Below are positions 1-14,190 of a stretch of DNA of 64,000 nucleotides, piece by piece. Source of the DNA: Cytobacillus oceanisediminis (GTDB taxonomy: Bacteria > Bacillota > Bacilli > Bacillales > Cytobacillaceae); assembly GCF_003182355.1 (NCBI RefSeq), contig NZ_QGTW01000002.1, positions 186,001 to 250,000 on the forward strand, given 5' to 3'. The notes below the pieces were generated by a model. It did not search any database and was not told the DNA's origin. It saw nothing but the letters and a program-made list of their open reading frames with translations. The number at the start of each line of letters is the position of its first letter. Position 1 is the stretch's first letter. Position numbers and translations under genes: made by a program.

Positions 1-231
1 GAAAGGCCTGAAGGGATTGAAGCGGGTACCCTAAAGCTTGCCGGTATCGAAGAACAGCCAATTTATGAACTGGCAACAGAGCTTTTAACTGACCAGGCTG
101 CGTATGAAAAAATGGCTAAAGCTGTAAATCCATATGGAGACGGCAATGCTTCAAAACGAATTTGCGATGCCATCCGCTATCATTTCAAGCAGGCAAGTGA
201 TCGGCCGGAAGAATACAAACCGCAAAACTAA
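1..231 (+). CDS. mnaA: UDP-N-acetylglucosamine 2-epimerase, C-terminal end (partial)
   Basis: The window opens inside this gene; 76 C-terminal codons remain before TAA. The remnant starts ERPEGIEAGTLKLAG and continues with a NPYGDGNASKRI stretch, both typical of the C-terminal lobe of non-hydrolysing UDP-GlcNAc 2-epimerases (MnaA/WecB), which interconvert UDP-GlcNAc and UDP-ManNAc for teichoic acid linkage units in the cytoplasm. In B. subtilis mnaA lies just before the atp region, which fits. Start and N-terminus are outside the window. Confidence 0.85.
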   Translation, partial: ERPEGIEAGTLKLAGIEEQPIYELATELLTDQAAYEKMAKAVNPYGDGNASKRICDAIRYHFKQASDRPEEYKPQN

Positions 232-237
232 TAAAAG

Positions 238-291
238 TGCACCTATTAAAATGACTGCCCTATAGCAGCTTTTGATAGGTGCATTTTTTTT
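238..291 (+). terminator. Rho-independent terminator after mnaA
   Basis: TGCACCTAT (238-246) pairs with ATAGGTGCA (275-283), followed by a run of eight T. It starts 7 bases after the mnaA stop codon. Confidence 0.9.
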
Positions 292-330
292 CGAAAGGTT
301 ATGTTAAAGCTAATTGTTGATTTGGTCCCC

Positions 331-550
331 TGTTGATTGGAGTGGCAGGCGTGGACTCGAAAATACATTTGCATTTCTTCGTGCGATGTTTATTCGAGGA
401 TGCTTATTCTAAGTCCTGCGAGAAGAGCGAGTCAAAGGGGAGACCCCCCAGGGCATCATGCGCCGAGGATGCTCCCGGACCGCCAGCGGAAGAAAGCGAG
501 TGTCTGGAGCGGAAATCATCAGGCATGTTTAACAAGAGCATCAAAAAAAT
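331..550 (+). repeat. Dispersed ~210 bp element, copy 1 of 4
   Basis: It begins TGTTGATTGGAG and ends GGAGCGGAAATCATCAGG followed by a TTTAACAAGAGC tail. It shares this beginning, a central GGGAGAC/GCTCCC hairpin and the tail with the copies near 5844, 13956 and 35849. The ends TGTTGATT and AATCA(A/T)CA are inverted. Open frames through it (333-624) differ from copy to copy and are not genes. Confidence 0.85.
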
Positions 551-996
551 GGTCGATGCATGTTAAAAGGGAAGGGGAGGAGGCGGAAAACCTCCGCAAA
601 ATGAAGTGGTTGAAATGTTGGTAGTTAGGTGGTTGAAAGTTGTTAGACTGTTGAAAGCGTTAATGATTGGTAATTAATAGTTTTTTAAGTTAAAAGTCTC
701 TTTTCTGCAGGAGCTGATAAAGCTATGATAGAATATATAGAGATAGGAAGCAATTTTACAAGGATAAATATATGTGGTTATTATGTTGGTGGTTGGATGG
801 TTGATAATGGTTTCCAAACAAAAATGTTGATATAGCAGTGTTTTAGGACGGGTGAACTGCTAAGGCCTGTCGGGGTCATGGGGAGTATTTTTAATTGCAT
901 CCATTACAATGGGTAATGAAGTGGCTATGAAATCAAGCGTGGTGGTTTTGTTGGCGGTTAGGTGGTTGATAATGAACACTGCCCATCAATTGCCGG
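551..996. repeat. Gene-free stretch with three copies of a 26 bp GT-rich motif
   Basis: Copies lie at 616-639, 784-810 and 949-974, all on the + strand, reading TGTTGGTGGTTGGATGGTTG plus ATAATG with a few changes. Another good copy lies at 15477-15502. Nothing else in this stretch looks like a gene or an RNA. Confidence 0.65.
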
Positions 997-1032
997 TTGA
1001 TCCGCAATAAACCAAGAAAGGTGCTGAGGACG

Positions 1033-1629
1033 TTGGCAAATCAATATTTGACAATGAAGGAGCTCAAAGAAGCACTTCCGGAGATCCCTGAAAATAGTTT
1101 AAAACGATATTTGCAGGAGCATGCAGAATACATAAATTTTAAAAAAGAACATAATCGATATAAAATACAGGCGTCAGAAATTGAGAAGCTGAAATTAATC
1201 AGGAAATTATATTCAGATGGATTAAAGAAAGAAGAAGTAACCACCAAGCTTGAAGAAGCTGGGTTCCCTGTCACCATTACAGTGGAGGATGAGGAGGAAA
1301 GCAGCAGCACATCGCTTATGAATGTTAATCATGAGCTTACCGATATGAAAAAGCTTGTCAGTTTTCTGGTCCAGCAAAATGAACAGTCCCGGCTTCAGCA
1401 AAATAAAATCAGAGAGCAAAACAAACAACTGATCTATGAAGTTCAAGAGCTCAAACAGACGATCGACGATCTAAGAATGGCTCATGAACAAGGGAATGAG
1501 CAAGAAAGTGAAAAGGTCACTTCTCTTTATGAAAAGCTTATGGCAACGCAGAAGTCAGTGGAAGAAGTAGCGAGTGCAATGGAGGCTGAAAAGAGCAAAA
1601 GCATTTGGCAAAAGCTATTTGGTAAGTAA
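1033..1629 (+). CDS. MerR-like HTH and coiled-coil DNA-binding protein
   Basis: About 198 residues. The N-terminal ~70 residues look like a winged-helix/MerR-type reader: TMKELKEALPEIPENSLKRY is a helix-turn-helix, then residues typical of the wing, then EIEKLKLIRKLYSDGLKKEEV. Residues ~95-185 are charged and predicted coiled coil (QSRLQQNKIREQNKQLIYEV), ending in SIWQKLFGK, like DUF3967 or RacA-type proteins that bind DNA and oligomerise. I choose TTG 1033 because AAGGTG lies 8-10 bases upstream; an in-frame TTG at 997 has no ribosome site. Target and role unknown; chromosome organisation or regulation are options. Confidence 0.7.
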   Translation: MANQYLTMKELKEALPEIPENSLKRYLQEHAEYINFKKEHNRYKIQASEIEKLKLIRKLYSDGLKKEEVTTKLEEAGFPVTITVEDEEESSSTSLMNVNHELTDMKKLVSFLVQQNEQSRLQQNKIREQNKQLIYEVQELKQTIDDLRMAHEQGNEQESEKVTSLYEKLMATQKSVEEVASAMEAEKSKSIWQKLFGK

Positions 1630-1717
1630 AGGCAGGCCTGTTTTGGGAATTTAACGTTTAAACGGATAGCAACAGGGTATTGGCATAATGATTTTAAATA
1701 CCCGGGAGGTTGAAAAA

Positions 1718-1957
1718 ATGAGAGCTTTGGCAGTATTAGAGGCAGTTTTGATTCTCTGGATCATCTTGTTGCTTGGATCATTAATGGGAACCCTTATGTC
1801 AGAAGGTCTTATTGCCTTGGTATTTAAGCTGGCAGAAGGCAAGGGTGTCATCCTCACATTATTATTAATTTTTGCGACTGTAATCGATATGTGGAGAGAT
1901 AAAAGGCGTAATCGTTTAATTCAAAAAGGAAGGCTCGAACCGAATCAATTGTTTTAA
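1718..1957 (+). CDS. Small two-helix membrane protein, unknown
   Basis: 79 residues. Two hydrophobic segments, ~3-25 (LAVLEAVLILWIILLLG) and ~40-58 (GVILTLLLIFATVIDMW), then a basic tail RDKRRNRLIQKGRLE. ATG 1718 has GGGAGGT 7 bases upstream, so the in-frame ATG at 1688 is not used. It lies 88 bases after the MerR-like gene and could be co-transcribed. Family not recognised; an integral membrane location is all the sequence supports. Confidence 0.7.
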   Translation: MRALAVLEAVLILWIILLLGSLMGTLMSEGLIALVFKLAEGKGVILTLLLIFATVIDMWRDKRRNRLIQKGRLEPNQLF

Positions 1958-1969
1958 TACATAGCAGTA

Positions 1970-1997
1970 AGCCGTCATATACAATGGCGGCTTTTTC
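1970..1997 (+). terminator. Rho-independent terminator
   Basis: AGCCGTCAT pairs with ATGGCGGCT around a short loop, followed by TTTTTC, just after the small membrane protein gene. Confidence 0.8.
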
Positions 1998-2050
1998 TAT
2001 ACAAATTTATGCATATAAAGAACTGTTTTTAGAAAATTATAACAACTTTA

Positions 2051-2078
2051 TTGAAAAGTGACCATTTGATGATAAAAT
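2051..2078 (+). promoter_or_regulatory. Candidate sigma-A promoter of the serine hydrolase gene
   Basis: TTGAAA (2051-2056), 16 bp spacer, TAAAAT (2073-2078), 76 bases before the start codon. Both boxes match in five of six positions. Confidence 0.4.
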
Positions 2079-2153
2079 TAATTATACAGAATATTGTATT
2101 TTGTTAATTAAATTTCTGGAAATGTCACAACAAATTAATAGGGGGATGAGAGA

Positions 2154-3443
2154 ATGAAAAAGTTAAAACTGTTTTTATTAATGTTTGTTTTAACGATTGG
2201 GTCTTCAATAATTCCTATGAATGTAGCAAGTGCAAACGAGCGAACAGACGCAAAATTAAGCAATGGCGAACCAAATGAAGTGGGAATAGACCCTGCAAAG
2301 TTACAAGAAATTGATGCAGCTGTGATAGAGGCTATTGAAAGTGGCGTTACTCCAGGAGCAGTAGTGCTTGTATCTAAGGATGGGAAAATAGTTAAAGAAG
2401 AAGCCTATGGGTTTGCTCAAAAATATGACATGGGGGAACTTTTAAAAAATCCTCGAAAAATGAAAAAAAAGACCATTTTCGATCTTGCGTCAGTTACAAA
2501 AGTGATGGGGACTACTCAAGGGATTATGAAACTGATTAGCGATGGAAAGCTATTAATAAATGACAAAGTTTCCGACTACATTCCTCAATTCGCGTTAAAT
2601 GGGAAAGAAAACATAACAGTTGCTGATTTATTGACACATACATCTGGATTAACACCTTGGAAACCCACTTATCTTTATGCAGATAATTCGGAAGAAGTCC
2701 TAGATTATATTAATCAACTGCCGCTCGAATATCCGACGGGTACTGACAGGCGATATAGTGATTTCAGTTTTATGATGTTAGGATTTTTAATCGAAGAAGT
2801 TAGCGGACAAAAATTGGATGAATTTTTAGAAGAAAATATATACAGCCCCCTAAATATGCATGATACGATGTTTAATCCCGCTGACTATCTAAATCAGCGT
2901 ATTGCTGCTACTTCCTGGGGAAACCCATATGAGTATAAAATGATAGATGACCCTAATTTCGGATATTATGTTGAAGAAAGTGCAGATATGTTTAAAAACT
3001 GGAGAGATTACACCTTGGTTGGGGAAGTTAATGATGGGAACAGTTTCTATGCTAACGAAGGTGTTGCAGGGCATGCTGGTTTATTCTCAACTGCAAGAGA
3101 CCTTGCAACACTAGGACAGACCATGCTGAATGGTGGATTTTATGGAAAAACAAAATTATATGATGAAGAAGTTCTTGATGCATTTACATCTCCTAAAAGA
3201 TTCGGCCAGGGGTATGGATGGGAATTGAATAAAAGTTGGTACATGGGGGATCTGTATTCCGCAGAAACTTTTGGACACACTGGTTTTACAGGTACTCAGG
3301 TTATTTTTGATCCAGAAGAAAATCTGCAGATCATACTCCTTACCAATAAACAGAATAATGGTCCGTTAACAAGTGGTTCATACCGTAGCACAGGGGCACT
3401 TTCAAAGAAGGTAGCAAATATTGTTTATGAATCATTAAACTAA
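2154..3443 (+). CDS. Secreted serine hydrolase, beta-lactamase/PBP4-like family
   Basis: 429 residues with a signal peptide (MKKLKLFLLMFVLTIGSSII, cleavage likely near ASA-NE at ~27). The class C beta-lactamase fold motifs are present in order: SVTK at 113-116 (nucleophile Ser and Lys), YSD at 201-203, and HTGFTG near the C-terminus replacing KTG. HTG and YSD are usual in esterases and cell-wall peptidases of this family (compare YbbE) rather than true beta-lactamases. It acts outside the membrane; the substrate cannot be read from sequence, wall peptide or ester being most likely. GGGGGATGAG upstream is the ribosome site. It stands alone. Confidence 0.85.
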   Translation: MKKLKLFLLMFVLTIGSSIIPMNVASANERTDAKLSNGEPNEVGIDPAKLQEIDAAVIEAIESGVTPGAVVLVSKDGKIVKEEAYGFAQKYDMGELLKNPRKMKKKTIFDLASVTKVMGTTQGIMKLISDGKLLINDKVSDYIPQFALNGKENITVADLLTHTSGLTPWKPTYLYADNSEEVLDYINQLPLEYPTGTDRRYSDFSFMMLGFLIEEVSGQKLDEFLEENIYSPLNMHDTMFNPADYLNQRIAATSWGNPYEYKMIDDPNFGYYVEESADMFKNWRDYTLVGEVNDGNSFYANEGVAGHAGLFSTARDLATLGQTMLNGGFYGKTKLYDEEVLDAFTSPKRFGQGYGWELNKSWYMGDLYSAETFGHTGFTGTQVIFDPEENLQIILLTNKQNNGPLTSGSYRSTGALSKKVANIVYESLN

Positions 3444-3509
3444 ATACCAATCCTATATAACATATCAAGAGCTTTTACAATGAATACGCATACTAGCTGC
3501 ATAATCAGC

Positions 3510-3542
3510 CCACCCTAAAACAAAAAGAGGGTGGACTTTTTT
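3510..3542 (+). terminator. Terminator-like hairpin overlapping the S8 protease ribosome site
   Basis: CCACCCT (3510-3516) pairs with AGGGTGG (3528-3534) followed by TTTTTT directly before ATG 3543. It can end the upstream serine hydrolase transcript. The 3' arm is also the only Shine-Dalgarno-like sequence (GAGGGTGG) for the downstream protease gene. Confidence 0.7.
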
Positions 3543-5810
3543 ATGAAAAAAATCTTTGTGATTGTTACAATCATTCTAATAATGTTAGGCCAAACTCCTG
3601 TTTCCGGCCGCACTCTTTCACACCCTCCTCTTCCGAAAGAATCACCTGATATCGAAAAGGTGGCTATTGTTGTCCTTGAAGAAGATAAGGATGACCTGGA
3701 AATAAAAAGACTAATTAAGCGAAATCCGGATCTGCAAATCAGGCATGTATATAAACATGCACTAAATGGATTTTCTGTTAAAGGGAAGCAATCTGCTTTG
3801 GATAAACTGTTTAATAAAGAGGATGTATCCGCTGTTTCCCCGGTAAATACCTATTATGTCCATTCTGGAGATAACATCAAGCTGATTGGCGGCATAACCG
3901 TGAGAGGGTTTTATGATCAAAACAACCAGCGCCTGACCGGCAAGGGGGTAAAGGTTGGCGTCATTGATACGGGCATTGATTATAATCACCCTGATTTAAG
4001 AAGAAGCTACGGCGGCGGCCATGATCTGGTTGATAATGATAAAGATCCAATGGAAACAAAAGCATCCGGAGGGCAAGGCACACTGCACGGTACCCATGTA
4101 GCAGGCATCATAGCTGCAAATGGAAAAGTTCAGGGAGTTGCGCCAGAGGCGACGATTATCGCTTACCGTGCACTTGGGCCAGGCGGCAGCGGGACAACGG
4201 AACAGGTAATTGCGGCCATTGACCAGGCCATAAAGGACAAGGTGGATGTATTAAATCTTTCCTTAGGAAATAATGTAAACGGGCCCGACCTTCCAATCAG
4301 CCTCGCTCTTAATAAAGCAGTTGAAAAAGGGATTACGGCAGTCACCTCCTCGGGCAACTCCGGTCCGAATATATGGACAGTCGGATCACCAGGGACAGCA
4401 TCGAAAGCAATTTCTGTCGGTGCTTCCACTCCGACCATGAAGGTTCCGTTCCTAAACGTTGGCGGGCGAAAGATCAGGCTGGATCTTCTTCAAGGCTCAA
4501 AAGATTGGGAGTTCGATCGTTCCTATGAGATTATTTATGGGGGAATTGGGCGCAAGGAAGAATTAAAGAATGCTGATGGGAAAATTGTTTTAGTGGAAAG
4601 AGGCGAACTGACTTTTACTGATAAAGCAGTCAATGCATTGGAAGCTGGTGCAGTGGGGGTTATCATATTTAATAACACAAAGGGAAGGTTCTTTGGCAAT
4701 TTGGATAATGGAGTTCCGATCCCGGTTGCTGCTTTATCCAAGGAAGAAGGGGGAGTGCTCAGAAAGCTTACAGAAAAAAGAGAGCTCCTCGGCCGTACGT
4801 ATATAATAGAAGAAAAGGATATTTTGGCTGACTTTAGCTCACGCGGACCTGTAACCTCCACATGGGAAATCAAACCGGATGTAGTAGCGCCTGGTGTAGC
4901 AATCAATAGTACCATTCCGGGAGGATATCTTCCATTACAGGGAACCAGCATGGCTGCTCCCCATGTCGCGGGCGCGTGCGCCATCCTTAAACAGGCCCAT
5001 CCCGATTGGGAGCCGGAAAAAATTAAGGCCGCGCTGATGAATACGGCAAAGCCGCTTGTAAACAATGAAGGGAAACTGTATAGAACATTCGAGCAAGGAG
5101 CAGGCAGGATTCAACTGGAGAAGGCATTGCGAACGGAAACGGTCGTCCTTCCAGCTTCCCTGCAGTTCGGGAAATTCCAGATTGCAGACCGGCTGCATGA
5201 GCACAAGAGTTATGTAACGGTTGAAAACATTAGTAATAAAAACAAGTCTTATTCTTTTTCCATCCCTTATAAAGAACAGGGGATCAACTGGGAAATGCCA
5301 AAGTCTTTTCAATTAAAGCCAGGAGAGAAAAAGAAGCTTGAAATGAAGATGTCGGTAGATCCTACATTATTGAAGAAAAAAATTTATGATGGGAACCTTT
5401 TGCTGGCTGCTGGAACGGAAGAGATAAGAATTCCATATCTCTATGTGCTCGAGGAGCCAAATTACCCAAGGGTGATGGGTTTCGGACTTGGTAAAGGCGA
5501 CAAAGAGAACACATATAGATATGAAGTTTATTTGCCGGGAGGGGCAGAGGAATTCGGAATCGCGATGTTTGATTCGGAAAGCCTTCGCTTCATGGGTTAC
5601 CTGGACTGGAAAAGGAATGTAGGTAAAGGCCAGCTTCTTCAGGAGATTCCTGCGGACAAAATTCCAGGGCCAGGGTTGTATCTTGCTAAGGTTTTTGCAA
5701 AAAAAGCCGGGAAAGAAGATTGGATTGAGACTTATCTCTTTATCAGACCGGACGGTCAGATCGGAGAACCGGATCATTCAGAAAATAGAAAGGGCTTAGT
5801 GAACGATTAG
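3543..5810 (+). CDS. vpr: Secreted subtilisin-family protease with PA domain, Vpr-like
   Basis: 755 residues. Signal peptide at 1-22 (MKKIFVIVTIILIML). An inhibitor I9-type propeptide covers ~35-105. The S8 catalytic triad is Asp142 (GVIDTGIDYNHP), His183 (GTLHGTHVAG) and Ser469 (GTSMAAPHVAG). A protease-associated domain is inserted before the Ser, around 315-420 (GVIIFNNTKG). The C-terminal ~230 residues form beta-rich Fn3-like domains. Size and layout match B. subtilis Vpr (806 aa), a minor extracellular protease. I prefer ATG 3543 over GTG 3531, because the latter lies inside the ribosome site. No obvious terminator follows; repeat copy 2 begins 34 bases later. Confidence 0.85.
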   Translation: MKKIFVIVTIILIMLGQTPVSGRTLSHPPLPKESPDIEKVAIVVLEEDKDDLEIKRLIKRNPDLQIRHVYKHALNGFSVKGKQSALDKLFNKEDVSAVSPVNTYYVHSGDNIKLIGGITVRGFYDQNNQRLTGKGVKVGVIDTGIDYNHPDLRRSYGGGHDLVDNDKDPMETKASGGQGTLHGTHVAGIIAANGKVQGVAPEATIIAYRALGPGGSGTTEQVIAAIDQAIKDKVDVLNLSLGNNVNGPDLPISLALNKAVEKGITAVTSSGNSGPNIWTVGSPGTASKAISVGASTPTMKVPFLNVGGRKIRLDLLQGSKDWEFDRSYEIIYGGIGRKEELKNADGKIVLVERGELTFTDKAVNALEAGAVGVIIFNNTKGRFFGNLDNGVPIPVAALSKEEGGVLRKLTEKRELLGRTYIIEEKDILADFSSRGPVTSTWEIKPDVVAPGVAINSTIPGGYLPLQGTSMAAPHVAGACAILKQAHPDWEPEKIKAALMNTAKPLVNNEGKLYRTFEQGAGRIQLEKALRTETVVLPASLQFGKFQIADRLHEHKSYVTVENISNKNKSYSFSIPYKEQGINWEMPKSFQLKPGEKKKLEMKMSVDPTLLKKKIYDGNLLLAAGTEEIRIPYLYVLEEPNYPRVMGFGLGKGDKENTYRYEVYLPGGAEEFGIAMFDSESLRFMGYLDWKRNVGKGQLLQEIPADKIPGPGLYLAKVFAKKAGKEDWIETYLFIRPDGQIGEPDHSENRKGLVND

Positions 5811-5843
5811 GCTGTGATGAAGCAAATTGTGATTTCAGCACCC

Positions 5844-6060
5844 TGTTGATTGGAGCAGAAGGCGCGTGATCCTCGAAAATGCATTCGCATTTTCTTCGGT
5901 GCGGTGTTAATTCAAGGATTTTAATTCAATGTCCTGCGGGAATGCGTATAAAAGGGAGACTCCGCTGGCGTAGAACGCCGAGGAGTCTCCCGGACCGCAC
6001 TCGGTTAACTGAGGGCCTGGAGCGGAAATCAACAGGTAAGTTTAAGATTCAATCATTAAA
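5844..6060 (+). repeat. Dispersed ~210 bp element, copy 2 of 4
   Basis: Starts TGTTGATTGGAGCAGAAGGC and ends GGCCTGGAGCGGAAATCAAC plus AGGTAAGTTTAAGATTC. Its central hairpin is the cleanest of the four: GGGAGACTCC pairs with GGAGTCTCCC. It sits between the Vpr-like gene and the atp promoter. Confidence 0.9.
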
Positions 6061-6202
6061 AAACTGTAAAATTAAAGCGTTTTCAGGGGCGGAGCAGAAA
6101 GTCGCTCCTTTTTCAATAGTATGGAAAAATTTAATTGTGATAAATCTGTGAACATACCATATTTTTACCTTTTTGTTTGTGAACTTTTTCACTCCAAACG
6201 CA

Positions 6203-6231
6203 TTGACATTGACAAAGCCCTATTGTATGCT
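6203..6231 (+). promoter_or_regulatory. Sigma-A promoter of the atp operon
   Basis: Consensus TTGACA at 6203-6208, 17 bp spacer, TATGCT at 6226-6231. A second overlapping TTGACA at 6209 is too close to serve. The untranslated leader to atpZ is about 125 bases. Confidence 0.7.
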
Positions 6232-6363
6232 TACAAAGGGTAAAAGATGATAGGGTTTTCAAAATATTTGTGCAGACATATTTCCCACTTCTGCATGATG
6301 TAAATGTGATTAATTATGGCCTCAAAACCCACTTACCATTCTCTTAAGGGAGGATGCGTTTTT

Positions 6364-6585
6364 ATGCGTCAAAAAGACCGCAACCCATTTAAGGCGATGG
6401 CCTTAATGTCCGCCATTCTTTCTCAATTAGTTGGTTCCATGCTTATTGGTATTTTCGCCGGAAGATGGCTAGACAGCAAGGCAGGAACCGAGCCGTTATT
6501 CCTATTAATCGGCTTGTTCATTGGACTGGGGGCTGGGATTTACGCCATGCTTCGCTTAATCCAACATTTCTTCACAGGAGAATAA
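6364..6585 (+). CDS. atpZ: AtpZ/AtpI family small membrane protein
   Basis: 73 residues with two membrane helices (ALMSAILSQLVGSMLIGIFA and LFLLIGLFIGLGAGIYAML) joined by a short polar loop containing GRWLD, the signature of AtpZ proteins that head Bacillus atp operons and are linked to Mg2+ supply and ATP synthase assembly. ATG 6364 has GGGAGGA upstream; the in-frame ATG at 6316 has no ribosome site. It is followed after 5 bases by atpI. Confidence 0.8.
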   Translation: MRQKDRNPFKAMALMSAILSQLVGSMLIGIFAGRWLDSKAGTEPLFLLIGLFIGLGAGIYAMLRLIQHFFTGE

Positions 6586-6590
6586 ACAAC

Positions 6591-6965
6591 ATGCCGGAAA
6601 TCAAAGCAATTTTTCAAAGACAGCGAAAATACATATTCCTGTTGTTGGCTGTATACGTTCTCGGCTGGGGATTTACGCCTTATCAATCTATTTTTCTTGG
6701 CTTGATACTTGGTACAAGCCTAAGTCTGTTCAATTTGTGGCTGATGGCAAGAAAGACGCTGCAATTTGGAGAAGCAGTTGAGAGAGGTGAGAAGGTGCGC
6801 TCCCTAGGGACGGTATCCAGAATGGCTACGGCAGTTCTTGCTGTCATGATCGCTCTGGAATATCCTGAAAGGCTGCATCTGATCAGTGTGGTATTTGGAT
6901 TAATGACATCCTATATTGTCATTATGATAGATTATTTTCTTCAATCTTTTCATTTACGTAAATAG
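6591..6965 (+). CDS. atpI: ATP synthase subunit I
   Basis: 124 residues with four hydrophobic segments (IFLLLAVYVLGWG; IFLGLILGTSLSLFNLWLM; MATAVLAVMIALEYP; VVFGLMTSYIVIMIDYFL), the pattern of AtpI (UncI), a chaperone that assists c-ring assembly in the membrane. CAGGAGAA precedes ATG 6591. Second gene of the operon. Confidence 0.85.
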   Translation: MPEIKAIFQRQRKYIFLLLAVYVLGWGFTPYQSIFLGLILGTSLSLFNLWLMARKTLQFGEAVERGEKVRSLGTVSRMATAVLAVMIALEYPERLHLISVVFGLMTSYIVIMIDYFLQSFHLRK

Positions 6966-6980
6966 CGGGAAGAGAGGTGA

Positions 6981-7700
<720 letters not shown>

Positions 7701-7736
7701 TATATACCTGTTCATTCTATGGACAAAACATTTTAA

Positions 7737-7988
<252 letters not shown>

Positions 7989-8011
7989 TTAATACTGTAC
8001 AAATCGTTCAA

Positions 8012-8045
8012 AATGGCGAAGATCATTCTGTGAACCTTCGCCATT
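8012..8045 (+). other. 10 bp perfect hairpin downstream of atpE
   Basis: AATGGCGAAG (8012-8021) pairs perfectly with CTTCGCCATT (8036-8045) over a 14-base loop, followed by CCTTTATG without a long T run. It may protect the atpE message 3' end or end part of transcription. Confidence 0.7.
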
Positions 8046-8097
8046 CCTTTATGTTAAATAAAAGCAATTTCGATATATAAATGATTCAAATTAGAGA

Positions 8098-9367
<1,270 letters not shown>

Positions 9368-9376
9368 GATTCGTAG

Positions 9377-10900
<1,524 letters not shown>

Positions 10901-10913
10901 TGGAGCTTGCTTA

Positions 10914-10934
10914 GATGGGGAAGTGGTCCCCATC
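10914..10934 (+). other. Intercistronic hairpin between atpA and atpG
   Basis: GATGGGGA and TCCCCATC pair perfectly (8 bp) around AGTGG. No T run follows, so RNA processing or stability is more likely than termination. Confidence 0.6.
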
Positions 10935-10979
10935 CAGGCACCTCAGTTCGGTTCTGACAAACTTGTATAAGGGTGGTGA

Positions 10980-13332
<2,353 letters not shown>

Positions 13333-13351
13333 TTCTGGACCAGGAGGGTAA

Positions 13352-13762
<411 letters not shown>

Positions 13763-13773
13763 TAAACATCATT

Positions 13774-13806
13774 AACACCCTTGGCTAAGGCTGGGGGTGT
13801 TTTATT
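13774..13806 (+). terminator. Terminator of the atp operon
   Basis: AACACCC pairs with GGGTGTT around TTGGCTAAGGCTGG, followed by TTATTATTT, 12 bases after the atpC stop. Confidence 0.85.
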
Positions 13807-13853
13807 ATTTGCATTATTTACCAGTCTCTTTTTGAAAAAAACTGCTCAAAAAT

Positions 13854-13881
13854 TAGACAAAACATTCGAATTCTTTAATAT
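13854..13881 (+). promoter_or_regulatory. Candidate promoter upstream of ftsZ copy
   Basis: TAGACA (13854-13859), 16 bp, TAATAT (13876-13881). The predicted start lies only about 10 bases before a strong terminator, so transcripts would be ~43 bases long unless they read through. Confidence 0.35.
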
Positions 13882-13897
13882 ACGCCTTTACAATAGA

Positions 13898-13931
13898 AGA
13901 GAGTAATCCTATTAAGGTTACTCTCTTTTTT
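13898..13931 (+). terminator. Second terminator between atpC and ftsZ
   Basis: AGAGAGTAA (13898-13906) pairs perfectly with TTACTCTCT (13918-13926) and is followed by TTTTTT. Confidence 0.8.
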
Positions 13932-13955
13932 AAAATCGGGTATGTTGATTTTGCA

Positions 13956-14160
13956 CGTTGATTGGAGTAGAAGGCATGAGACCTTCGAAAAGCATTCGTA
14001 TTTTCTTCGTGCGGTGTTTGGTCGAGGATGCTTATTCAAAGTCCTGCGGGAAATGCTAGTCAAAGGGAGACCCTGCTCGTCGAAGGGCTCTCGGACCGTC
14101 CGCGTTTGCTGAGTGCCTAGAACGGAAATCAACAGGTAAGTTTAACAGAGCCTTAAAATG
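13956..14160 (+). repeat. Dispersed ~210 bp element, copy 3 of 4
   Basis: Starts CGTTGATTGGAGTAGAAGGC and ends with AACGGAAATCAACAGG, then the tail TAAGTTTAACAGAGCCTTAA. It is in the same orientation as copy 2, so the two copies bracket the atp operon as direct repeats. The ftsZ ribosome site begins about 15 bases after it. Confidence 0.9.
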
Positions 14161-14190
14161 TAATTTAATTAAGGAAAAGGAGGAGCCGCA

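Noticed and set aside
333-624. Two overlapping open frames of 77 and 95 codons
   Set aside because: They run through repeat copy 1; the frames are not kept in copies 2, 3 and 4 and there is no ribosome site.
4163-5777. Long minus-strand frames within the Vpr-like protease gene
   Set aside because: Antisense shadows of a gene with an intact catalytic triad.
5879-6151. 90-codon frame upstream of atpZ
   Set aside because: It lies on repeat copy 2 and the atp leader; no ribosome site and no family match.
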